The position numbers and the translations under genes are program-made. The notes under the pieces were generated by a model. That model was given only the letters and a program-made list of their open reading frames with translations, was not told where the DNA came from and did not search any database. Of a DNA stretch of 64,000 nt, positions 11,200 to 21,218 are shown in pieces; position 1 is the stretch's first letter; each line of letters begins with the position of its first letter. Source of the DNA: Guyanagaster necrorhizus (Eukaryota; Basidiomycota; Agaricomycetes; Agaricales; Physalacriaceae); assembly GCF_019112545.1 (NCBI RefSeq), contig NW_025064911.1:130762-194761 (forward strand). The letters are read 5' to 3'.

Positions 11200-14100
11200 A
11201 ATGCCTCTTGTTATCAACCCCACTGATCTGAACTTCACTCATGAGTTCTTCAAACTCCTTGCTTCTATCATTGAAACTTTGTTAGGATTATTGGTGATCA
11301 TACAGCTGTGCTGTAGATACCAATCAATCACTGTCTGGGCTATCTGTTATTATCAAGAATTTTAGCACATCTGACATATTCTATGAAATGTCACCTCTGA
11401 CCTCCCTCTCCATGACATCCCTCCCTCTGTCTGACAGTCCTTTTAGCCCATGGAAGGAACCATATCTGAAACTGTCCCTGGAGACATACCTGAAGAGTAT
11501 TCTAGAAAAGAAGAAGAGCACCAATACCCACCCTGACTCCTGATGGCAATCATCTGAGATGATAGCAACCCTTAAGCTACAGGGTTTTGAAGACCAAGAC
11601 CTGACATGCTCATCCCATATATCAAGCAAATGGACATCTCTGGTGGCATCCATACAATGAGGGCAATCCCTTCAACTATACTCTCTGAGTCTAATATTAG
11701 ATGCCATACAAGAGACTCTCTTGATACCACTAGAGTGGCTTGAAGGAGTAGAAGTACCTTCTCAAATAATGATTATGACTCACTATATGCAACACCAACA
11801 GGAAGTGGAGAGAGTTTCCTCATAGAGCTATATGTCAGAAATCAGAGTGTGGACAGTGAGAGAAACAGAACAGATATCATCTGAACTGACAACATATACT
11901 TTGCTGATGACAGTGACAAGCAGCAGTACTAGAGAGATGCCATCTTCAAAGTGGAGTGAATGGAGTAGCACTAGAGATGCTATAAGGCTTGCTGAGCAAG
12001 AAGCATACAGGGCCTATCAAGCCCAGTACAACCAACTGATCTGGTTGACCTAGTTCTCCCTCCAGAAGATGAAGTTTGACATACCGACTCTCTTGCTGAG
12101 TACATTCAGGAGCAAGCATGAGTTGAGTATGAAGTGACTTGAGAGAATGCCCTCTTTGGATAGTATCTCTGAGCCTGACACAGAGTAGACTGAAGGAGAG
12201 GCTCAGAGAGCCCAAGAACCTCCACTATTGATTACATTCTCATTAATTCCCCTACCCCATTCCAGGAGCCCAGCACCCTCACCTTATCTGAGTCTGACCC
12301 ATAGGCAGTACCTTCTGAAGGTGTCATCCATACAGATGATATCCACCAACAAGTGTCACTCAATCTCAATGATGACTGTCCATTATCATACAGGACTGAT
12401 TCAATCACTGAGACTGATGATATTTCAGATCAGAGTGAAGACCTACTGAATCGAAAAGGAGACCTTAGAGGCAATGATAAGCATATCAATCCCACCAAAG
12501 ACCTCCAGTGGATCTTGGACAGGCATATACCTCTCTCTTCCTCTGACCTCATTTCTATTGAAACTTCTGCTAGTATTGTAGAGCAGTAGCAGCAGAGACA
12601 GTGAGATAAGATGCAGAAGAGCAGCAGTGAAAAGGACAATCTCCTCCTTGCCTCAGACCTAGTGATGCTAAACCTAGTACCCAGCAGCAGCAGCAGTCAA
12701 GTCACTCTGAACATCTATGACCCATGCAACAGTTCCCTTCTTGAGGGGGATAAGAGTGAGATAGATAATGGGGAAGGGCCTCACAACAAGAAAAAAGAGA
12801 ATCCCCTCTCTGAATGGGGAAGTATATTTTTACAATATCCAACAGAGGAAGAGCTGGCAAGAAGAGCACAGGAGGAGCATCAGAGCAAGTTCTTATGGTT
12901 GTACCAGGAAGAGGCAGCCACCTTATAAATGGATGACATCTGATTAATGTCACTCATGGGACAAAGGTATACTGCCACCAACAGGATCAAGCATGCAGAT
13001 ATTATTCAATATGCAGCCACTGAGCAGACTATTTTTATTTATAATAAAAAATATTTAAGACACCAGCTAACACCATTACCAGCATATAAATCAAGGTTTA
13101 ACATTGAACCAATGCTGTAGATGCCAAGTGTAGTACTAAGCTGAGCTATTTATATGGCATCCTCTATCCAAACTATATCCTTCCAATATCTGTTTGCCAC
13201 TTCCACTGTTTGCAGTATAGCATCTCAGCTCATGCAGAGCTGATCCAGACCAAGAGACCCATATCAAAACTCATGAATGCAGCTGATGCACCAACTCTTC
13301 ACTAGACAACCATCACCTGATAAAGCTGAGGAAAGTGAAAAGGCTCTTGAAGGAATAGAAGATGATCCCAAGACCATAGAATTAGGCTTCACTATCAAGA
13401 ATAGGCACATTATGTGTAAAAAGGCACAGCCACCAGAGAGTCCTATTGCCAATGACAGCTCCCTTCATTCCTTCTCAGAGCCCCTGACAACCTGAAATAT
13501 CCTGCTCTTTGGCAGGATCCCAAACCTGATGATCACTCTGATGGCTGACATAGCAGTCATCAACTGCTGACCAGACCTTCTATAAAAGCTCTATCTATTT
13601 AAGGGGACCTCTAACAACATTGATTGCTTCCTCATCAACTGTGATCAATACTTCTAAGTGTATGCACCTTTCTTCATGCTTGACATGTACAAGGTTGGAT
13701 TTGCCACCATCTATCTTGAAAACAAGGTGAAGATATGGTGAGTGCTTCTTGCCTCCACATTCTGATCAACCACAAGACAGCATCACTGGTACCCCTTATG
13801 GCTGATATTCAAACAGATGGTGATTGACAAGTTTACTGATTCTGCAGTTCAGGAAGTCCACAAGCAGAAGATAAAGGAGTATAAGATGGCCAACAAGCTG
13901 GCCACTAAGTACTTTGATGAGTTGGAACACCTCAGTGAGCTAGATGAGGTCTGAGATGATATTGCAGACATGAGATAAATGGTCAAATATATGAAGATGA
14001 GAGCCCTGCTCTCCTATCTAAAGATCATCTTGGATATTGAATATAGTATTCCAAAGGGATATGACACATGAAAGAAACAGATCATCATCATATATGGAGA

Positions 14101-14490
14101 AAGACAGTGGCAGAAGGCCAAATCAATGACTCTAGCCTCATTAGGACAGAGAAACCAGAGACAAGATACAAAGTCCACTCTCAGCATGACCACATCTGTC
14201 AAGCCCAGCAGCTCAACCTCAACTTCCTCCTACAGCAAGAAGAAAACCAGTACAGGCATGACATTTATCAGAATGAATAAGCTTATTAATGTGGATCAGC
14301 TCAAGAAGGAGGGTAAGTGCTTTAATTATAGCCAAAAGAGCCACATAGCATGAGACTGTCCACAGAAGAAGAACAGGTGCACCCAAAAAGACTTATGGAT
14401 GCTGATCACCAAGTTGCAGAAGGAAGAAGAAGATCTTAGACTGGAGACAAAGGTTGAGGAGGTAAAAGGCCAGGCCAAACAGTGAGCAAT
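11200..14490 (+). pseudogene. gag of copy B, broken
   Basis: The N-terminal half (11200-13500) is Ser/Thr/Glu-rich with short open stretches. The capsid core is at 13590-13980 (NIDCFLINCDQYF; ENKVKIWWVLLAS; EVHKQKIKEYKMANKLATKY). A decayed zinc knuckle follows at about 14313-14360, reading CFNYSQKSHIA, a stop, DC, in which the second cysteine has become Tyr. A lysine-rich tail continues to about 14490. Frameshifts and stops are frequent. Confidence 0.75.
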
Positions 14491-14959
14491 TTCACTGATT
14501 TGGCCAGAATAAAGAGTGGTGTGTCATAAGCAAATGCTGGACAGACTGATATTATCTCTGTAGTACCATCTATGTCTAAATTATGCATGCATTTGAACAT
14601 ACCTGATATTACCATTCAACAATCAGAATTGCCTAAGGAACAGACTCAATTGTCTATGGGCTAAACAGAGGCAGCAAGCCCCACTAGCTGACTAAAGCCA
14701 TTCAACACCAAATAGACTTGGCAAGCAATCAAGGACACAAAGAACAAAGTTATAGCAAAAGCCATGCTTAGGAACTGAGTCTATAAGATCTGAGCTGAAG
14801 AAGTGATTGACAAGATGATAGAAGGGATGAAAAAGGCTGAGCATTATTGAGCCCTGGAATGGCTTGATGAACTATGAGGACTATGGAAATTTATCTAACA
14901 ATTCAAAACCCTAGAATGAGATCTATTGGCTAAAGCCCAGATTGAGACCCTCATATCTT

Positions 14960-15290
14960 AAAGCACCTATGCAGTAACCACTCTGATTGACAGCAGTTGC
15001 ACAGGTAGCTTGATTAATCATGCTTTTGTCACCAAGCACAATCTTTCCACATAAGCCATTGTAGCACCAATCCCAGTCTATAATGCAGATGGCACCAAGA
15101 ACTAGGCTGGTTTGATTACTGAATTTGTGAAGCTCAGACTCACAATTGGTGATCATTCTGAAAGAATTGACTTGGCTGTCACTAACTTAGAGACTAAGAA
15201 AATCTTTCTTAATCATGATTGGCTGATTTGACATAATCCACTAATCAACTGGAAAACTGGCTGTATCACCTTTGTCTGATGCCGATGCAG
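14960..15290 (+). pseudogene. aspartic protease domain of copy B
   Basis: Reads TTLIDSSCTGSLINHAFV, the retropepsin active site with D-S-S instead of D-S/T-G, then IGDHSERIDLAV and a HDWLI, stop, HNPLINWKTG block. It aligns along its length with 686-1039 on the minus strand. The shared D-S-S may be ancestral to both copies or a recurrent loss. Confidence 0.75.
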
Positions 15291-15559
15291 GAAAATCTCA
15301 TTTGAACTCCCTGACAAAGACCTGGAAGATCAATGGGATGAGGAGATAGAGAATGGCAAAACCATTCTCACTGTTGATCTTCAGAAGGCTATTCATATTC
15401 ATGTCATACACTATGCCAATGATCTGGCAGTGAAGGCCAATGAAGAAAAAGAGAGCAAGACATTCAAAGAGATAGTGCCTGAATAGGCACAAAACTATTG
15501 GGATCTGTTCAACAAAGAGAGCTTTGATGAGTTATCAGACCTGAAACCATGAGACCACA

Positions 15560-16320
15560 TGATTGAACTAGTCCTGAATGCTAATGCTAATTTGGATTGC
15601 AAGATATATCCATTTAGCAACAACAAGCAGCAAGAGCTTGATCAGTTTCTGGAGGAAAACCTCTCCAGTAGATAGATTAGGCCATCAAAGTCCCCAATAG
15701 CCTCTCCTTTCTTCTTTGTCAAGAAGAAAGACAGCAAACTCTGACTGGTACAGGATTACTGGAAGCTCAATGAAATAACAATCAAGAATCATTACCCACT
15801 TTCATTAATCTCTGAATTAATGGACAAACTCTGTGGTGTCCAATACTACATCAAACTGAATGTCCAATAGAGCTACAACAATATGTGCATCAAAGAAGGT
15901 GACAAATAGAAGGCTGCCTTCTGCACCAACTAAGGGCTGTTCAAGCTCATGGTTATGTTCTTTGGGCTCACCAACTCACCAGCAACCTTCCAGTGGATAA
16001 TGAATGATATATTCAAGGATCTCATTACTACCAGAAAGGTCACAATCTACCTGGACAACATTCTTATCATGTCTAAGATCAAGGAAGAATACTGATGACT
16101 AATATGATAAGTACTGGCCCTAATGAGAAAACACCAACTCTTTCTCAAAGCAGAGAAGTGTGAATTTGAGGTACTCAAGACTGAGTACCTCAGAGTCATT
16201 ATCAGTGAAGGAAGCATTCAAATAGACTCTGTTAAGATGGTGGGAGTGACAGAATGGCCAGAGCCCACCAAGAAAAAGGAATTACAATCCTTTTTGGGTT
16301 TCACCAACTTCTATTAACAG
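15560..16320 (+). pseudogene. reverse transcriptase of copy B
   Basis: RT blocks appear in order: RPSKSPIASPFFFVKKKDSK, VQDYWKLNEITIKNHYPL, IKLNVQ (first catalytic Asp replaced by Asn), [18 protein letters not shown], and IYLDNILIMSK at about 16050. The last is the YxDD box read as YLDN, so a catalytic Asp is missing. KAEKCEFEVLKTEYL and EWPEPTKKKELQSFLGFTNFY follow. In-frame stops are numerous. Confidence 0.82.
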
Positions 16321-16379
16321 TTCATCCAAGACTACAGCAAAGTGGTCTGGCCAATGACCCAACTGACTGGCAATGCCTC

Positions 16380-16860
16380 ATGAACCTAGGGCCTATTCTA
16401 ACAGTCAGCATTTAACAATCTAAAGTGATGATTAGTAGAGGACATCATCCTCACAATCCCAACCCAAGATGGGAAATTTTGTGTCAAGGCCAACTTGAGT
16501 GAAGATGCCATCAGTGCTATACTCTCTCAGAAATAGAACAGCTGATGGTGTCTGATTGCATTTCTATCCAAAGTATTAACTATTACAGAATGCAATTATA
16601 AAATCTATGACAAGGAATTACTGGTGATAATGCTCACTCTGGCCAAATGGTAGCATTATCTGATTGGAGCAGCTCTGACTTTTGAAATCTGAACTGACCA
16701 TCAAAATCTTTGATACTTCTGAGTGCCACAAAAACTAAACCACCAACAAGCTCAGTGAGTCATAGAATTATCAGAGTACAACTATATACTGCACCACAAG
16801 GCTAGTGCAGCCAACAAGAAGGTAGATCTGCTTAGCAGAAGAGCAGATCACAACCAAGAA
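16380..16860 (+). pseudogene. RNase H domain of copy B
   Basis: Recognisable from FCVKANLSEDAISAILSQ (an Asp-bearing first strand in active relatives), ITECNYKIYDKELLVIM (the catalytic Glu block), and TDHQNL (the Asp block), then HKASAANKKVDLLSRRADH, the connection to integrase. Interrupted by stops. Confidence 0.75.
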
Positions 16861-16899
16861 GGGGATGATAATGAGGGAGTCATAATTCTGAAGCTAGAA

Positions 16900-18080
16900 C
16901 ACTTTCATGTGATGATTATGCCAATAGAAGAAGAAGTCCATGAGTGTATCAAGAGTGCCATGTGCAACATCTACAAATGGGACCAGTGAGTTGCTTCATC
17001 ACTTAATCATGAACAAGGAATGAGAAAGAAAAAAGATATGATCCACTACAATGAGCAAATCTATATTTCCAGAGACTAAGCACTGCATGGTGAAATCATT
17101 GCCATCTGTCATGACTATGCAACTGCTAGACACCCAAGGATCATAAAGATGAAGGAGCTCATCTTATGAAAATATTGGTGGCCTAAAATGGGCAAAAATA
17201 TAGAATAATATGTCAAGACATGTGAGATATATTAACAAGGCAAGTCCTCCATACAACTATGAGCAGTGCCACTCCACCCAAATGAGGTTCCATCATCACT
17301 ATGGACTCACATTTTGGTGGATATGATCACCAGACTATCAGACTATAATGGTTATGATGCTATAATTGTTATAGTTGATTGCTTCTCCAAAGTGATCATC
17401 TTAATCATGTGTTCAACAGAACTAACCTCAGAAGGATGGGCAAAAATTCTATGTGATGAGGTATATGCCAAGTATAGCATGCCTCAAGTAGTCATCTTGG
17501 ACAGGGAACCACAATTTGTCTCCAAGTTCTTGGATGATCTATACTGACTCCTCAACATCAAGCACAATGCATCAACCACCTATCATCTCCAGACAGACAG
17601 CTAAACAGAATGGGCAAACCAAGAGGTGGAGAAATATCTCTGCCTCTTTATCAACTATTGCCAAGATGACTGGATAGAATGGCTGGCTCTTACCATCTTC
17701 CAACACAACAATAGGATCCACTCAGCTACAGGTAAGATGCCCTTCTTCATCAACTATGAACAACACCCACATGTTGCTCACACTGAATACACACACACAT
17801 CTCCATACCTGTCTCCAGCAACTTTGCCACAACTATGGCAAAAATCTATTCCAAAACCAAGACAGCCCTTGAAAGAGCTGCTACAACAACAAAGAAGCAG
17901 TACAACAAACACTGTTGCATCACCTATAAATATTCAGTCAACAATAAAATTTTGCTGGATACAACAAACCTACATCTCTTCCAACTGAAGTGCAAACTCA
18001 CTGATAAGCAGACTGGCCCATTCCTTATACTGGCCAAAATCAGCAACTCCACATACAAATTATATCTCCTAGTCACCTGA
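16900..18080 (+). pseudogene. integrase of copy B
   Basis: An H-x-H-x-C-x-C region is readable at about 17095-17235 (ICHDYATARHP; YVKTCEIY, the second cysteine changed to Tyr). The catalytic core follows: ILVDMITRLSDYNGYDAI at 17310, ILDREPQFVSKFLDDLY at 17490, and TTYHLQTDS, stop, TEWANQEVEKYL at 17575-17640, which supplies the Glu. The C-terminal GPFLILAKISNSTYKLYL (18020-18070) is the GPF/Y module found in chromovirus integrases. Stops and one frameshift interrupt it. Confidence 0.82.
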
Positions 18081-18169
18081 AAGATTCACAATATTTTTAA
18101 TGAGGCATTATTAATGCCCTACATTGCACCAGCATTCCCTAACCAGGAATGACCATCTCCTCTATCACC

Positions 18170-18380
18170 TGACCTTATTGACAATGAAGAACACTACAAA
18201 ATTGATCAGGTATTAGACCACAAACTATGAAAAGTTAGAGCCAAAGGTGATGGTATGACAATGATAGTGGACTACCTGGTCAGTTGGAAAGGCTATGGAC
18301 CCAAGTCAAACCAATAGATCAATGAATGCCACATGGACACCAAGGATGCAATATGCAAATACAACAAGAGGTATTGACCA
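18170..18380 (+). pseudogene. chromodomain of copy B integrase
   Basis: HYKIDQVLDHKL, a stop, then KVRAKGDGMTMIVDYLVSWKGYGPKSNQ. The aromatic pattern VDYLVSWKGYG is the chromodomain core that binds methylated histone H3 in chromoviruses and directs integration to heterochromatin. It is present in copy A too. Confidence 0.78.
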
Positions 18381-18485
18381 ATTTAACAGTCAATATCTTT
18401 ATGAATCTTATGGTTGAGACTATTACATGATCATGACTAGGGACATTGGCCAATTCAATGGTTAATGTCTTCATGAATCTTATGA
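18365..18485 (+). repeat. duplicated hairpin in the 3' untranslated part of copy B
   Basis: Two units correspond to 10441-10565 in copy A: TATTGACCAATTTAACAGTCAATA and CATTGGCCAATTCAATGGTTAATG. Both stems have acquired changes, so pairing is weaker than in copy A. Confidence 0.62.
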
Positions 18486-18570
18486 GAAAAAGGGCAGGTT
18501 ATCTGCTCTAGGACACCTAGACTTATTCCTAAATTAAGCCATCAGAATGATGGTCTTAAGAAGAGGGTAA

Positions 18571-19040
18571 TATTATGATTTTTCCTTATATTCATCTTTT
18601 ATTTGAAGGGACTGACCCCTATATTTGCTTAGTCAGGGCATCTAACCAGTGCTTAGGACTATGGGACTCAGGCTTAGTCATCACAATGCTCAGTCAGTCA
18701 TTGTCCTTCAATGCAATAGTAACTGCTTGACAACAGACAATACCCTTTTGTAGGTAGCTTCACAACACTGGACAAAACACTCTATAGTGCCAGGACACAC
18801 AATTAGGTAGATATATCTTTAGAACAGATGACAACTAGTATATAAGTAGTGTAGCTCTCACTGTAGTATCTCCAGCTTTGAGCTAAAGTTTATTTCTTCA
18901 CCATCTTATCTCAAGCCAATCTAAAGGCCTTGTGATACAGAGCCACATAACACAATCAGTGAACTCTGACATCATTGCCTGAAGTGCAAGGCAGTGTCAG
19001 TTTATCATGTGTTTAGGTCACATGTCATTTGGGCTTAACA
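18571..19040 (+). repeat. 3' LTR of copy B
   Basis: A 470-bp LTR starting TATTATGATT (first TG changed to TA) and ending GGGCTTAACA. TATATAAG is at 18839 and AGCTTTGAGCTAA at 18874. Many substitutions separate it from the 10649-11144 LTR, mostly C/T and G/A. Confidence 0.83.
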
Positions 19041-19059
19041 CACAGCTGGGTTGGAATAA

Positions 19060-20260
19060 AGAGCACAGGTCTTCTAAGGTCAATCATGGTGATCCTAAGG
19101 CAACAGAAAGCATGAACAACTCTACAATGGGTGAGCACTGACAAAAGGTTATATTCACTCAGGCATCAGGCTGCAACCCAACAAGCTAAAGAAGGAGCAC
19201 AATGAGACAAGTCTCACACTGTAATGTTAACTATACCAACCAAATTCTGACTCCAAGGAGCTGAACTGCAGGTAATAATGCAGGCTCTAGCATACAAGAG
19301 CCTACTGGAATGGAGAGACAAACCAGAGAGGTAAAGCATGAGTATCAATCTTGATATCATGTGATGTGCTGTCAAAGATCACAATGGCCTTGCTTCTACA
19401 GATGTGAAGGTCTGGCTCTCAATATGACATCCAGATTTTAGTCATAAAATAAAGACCTTCCTGTGGAAGAATATGCATGATATCTAAGCCATCAGTGCAA
19501 GGTGGGAGAAGATACAAGAGAGAGAGCATCTAGCAATATGCTCAAACTGTAAATCCATGGAAAGCATAGAGCACATCATGGTTGTGTGTGACATCCCATG
19601 TCAAACATGAATATGGAAGCTAGCTGCTGCAGTCTTAGACATGAAATTTCCCCAACTTCCCTGGCTCCAATTGACATATGGGATGATTCTAGGATGTGCA
19701 CTAATAGAGTTCAACAATGACAATGATAAACCCATACATGGTGCAAACAGGCTGTTCTGCATCTTAATATCTGAATCAGCATGGCTAATATCGAAACTGC
19801 AGAACAAATGATGAAGATGACATGGAGAAATGACACTCATCCCAAGAAGTGCACAATAGATGGCTCACCACCATAAACACCAGGCTAAGGATGGACTGCT
19901 TGCTCATGAACAAGGCATGTTAGAGGACAAAAGCCATAGTTGCAGAGGTTGTTGTGGCTATGTGGGCAGAAACTCTAATGAATGAAAATGGTAGACAAAC
20001 AGAATGGATCAAAGAAGTTATTAAAGATGATGCTGAGGTTTTAGTGGGTATCAAGCCTCTATACCAGACTCTCTGAACCAGAGGATGGCACAGATAAGGA
20101 GGCTTGAGTCCACACTGTCATGAAGGGCATGCATAAAGCATTTCCTCAGCAGTGGAACTCAAGGGTGGAAACCCCATTTTAACATGGGCTGAGGGAGCAA
20201 GCATGGCTCACTGCCCCAGGCCCAAAACATTCCTCCAAAGTTAGCAGGCCCAGTGAGAAA
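19060..20260 (+). mobile_element. non-LTR (LINE) retrotransposon 3' remnant with RNase H-like and zinc-binding tail
   Basis: In shifting plus-strand frames one reads TIPTKF, a stop, LQGAELQVIMQALAY, then DHNGLASTDVKVW, FLWKNMHD, ICSNCKSMESIEHIMVVCD (a C-x2-C-x7-H-x4-C zinc-binding block), then LGCALIEFNNDNDKPIHG and LISESAWLISKLQNK. A short end block HNRWLTTINTRLRMDCLL follows. I know this combination as the C-terminal part of LINE-like elements common in Agaricomycetes. The RT part is absent; the copy is 5'-truncated, as is usual for LINEs, or cut by the Ty3 insertion at 19040. Several stops; CG-poor. Confidence 0.7.
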
Positions 20261-20764
20261 GGACAATTGGACAAGCCTTTGGTGACCCATTATTAGAGTG
20301 ATCCACTATTTTGCTCAAGTTAACTTCCATATTGCCAAGATGTTCCTAATGACACTGGAGCAGTATCAGCAGTCCTCCTCGATAAAGTGGCCCACGTGTC
20401 ACACATAAATTGATGTCAGTGTTAGCATCGCTAGAGCAGTGGCTCTACATCAATGCATCAACAAGATGTCTTCAACTGAATGGCACTGGTATGTTGTGTT
20501 ATTTCATGCAAAATTGACTGCAATACATAATCTCGGTTATTGCAGGCAGCTCTCTTTCCTTCTGAGATCAATGAAATATATCATATTTGCATGGACTTTT
20601 TCATTCCTGAGGGACCAATGTTCTCTCTTTGGAGATGAATCGATCTTGATCAAGCCACTATATAATAATCTTATGATGATACATTCCAGCAACTGAAGCG
20701 CATGCATTATTGTGCATCTTCCGGTGTTCTATTCCTACAACTGACTCGCTCGACTATGCCACAT
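20261..20764. other. intergenic, nothing recognised
   Basis: Composition changes here from CG-poor transposon sequence to ordinary sequence. I see no credible coding signal, RNA gene or repeat. Confidence 0.5.
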
Positions 20765-20771
20765 CTCGTCT

Positions 20772-21058
20772 GGCTTCAACATACCAGGCGATGGTGTCTA
20801 CAGTTGTAATGGGTGTGATCTTGGCTCTTTTCTTTGTACTTCAAACCTAAACTTTGCAGATGGAAATATGGGTTGCTGAAAGTCCAAGCCATCCCAGTTG
20901 AACTCCTCAAATCATTTGAACTTCTCAACTCTGGAGCGGAACTTTTCAATGGAATAGCAGGAATAGGTTTGATGCACGTCGTTAAAGGAAGAGAACAGGA
21001 GGGAGTACAAGTACCCATGATTGTCCGGGCGTTGAGCCCCTCCAAGGACAATAACTGA
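20772..21058 (+). pseudogene. cytochrome P450 3' fragment (heme exon and last exon)
   Basis: A heme-binding exon reads FNIPGDGVYSCNG (20775-20812), with the axial cysteine in place but the usual Arg changed to Tyr. A 47-bp GT-AG intron (20813-20859) follows. The last exon continues WKYGLLKVQAIPVELLKSF, the post-heme L-helix, and ends GREQEGVQVPMIVRAL before a stop at 21056-21058. No earlier P450 exons are found upstream, so this is only the 3' end of a gene. It is similar in sequence and splice position to the end of the minus-strand P450 that faces it 160 bp away. Confidence 0.78.
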
Positions 21059-21218
21059 CTTTCTACTCTTTCAAGACCAAGTTAGACTACGACTGTAGGT
21101 AGGTATTCTCATCAACATCAAATTATGTAAAGAAATAAGCAAACTTCGGCCGACTAGCTCGGCCTCCTCCACAGTCGCGAATTATCATGTAAACGGTGCT
21201 CCCGAGAAAGTGCCAGCA

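Larger units (their letters stand above)
11145..18570 (+). mobile_element. Ty3/gypsy chromovirus copy B, full length but dead
   Basis: The internal region of a complete element lies between LTRs 10649-11144 and 18571-19040. Order: primer-binding site, gag (about 11200-14490), protease (14960-15290), RT (15560-16320), RNase H (16380-16860), integrase (16900-17830), chromodomain (18170-18380), hairpin repeats, and a purine-rich tract (AAGAAGAGGG, 18558-18567). The C-terminal chromodomain puts it among chromoviruses; with self-priming it fits the Tf1/sushi type. Tens of in-frame stops and an almost complete absence of CG mark long silencing. Confidence 0.88.

Noticed and set aside
1..19040. Possible CRISPR-like or satellite arrays in the repeat-rich left part
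   Set aside because: The repeats are LTRs and retrotransposon bodies; no regularly spaced short repeats are present.
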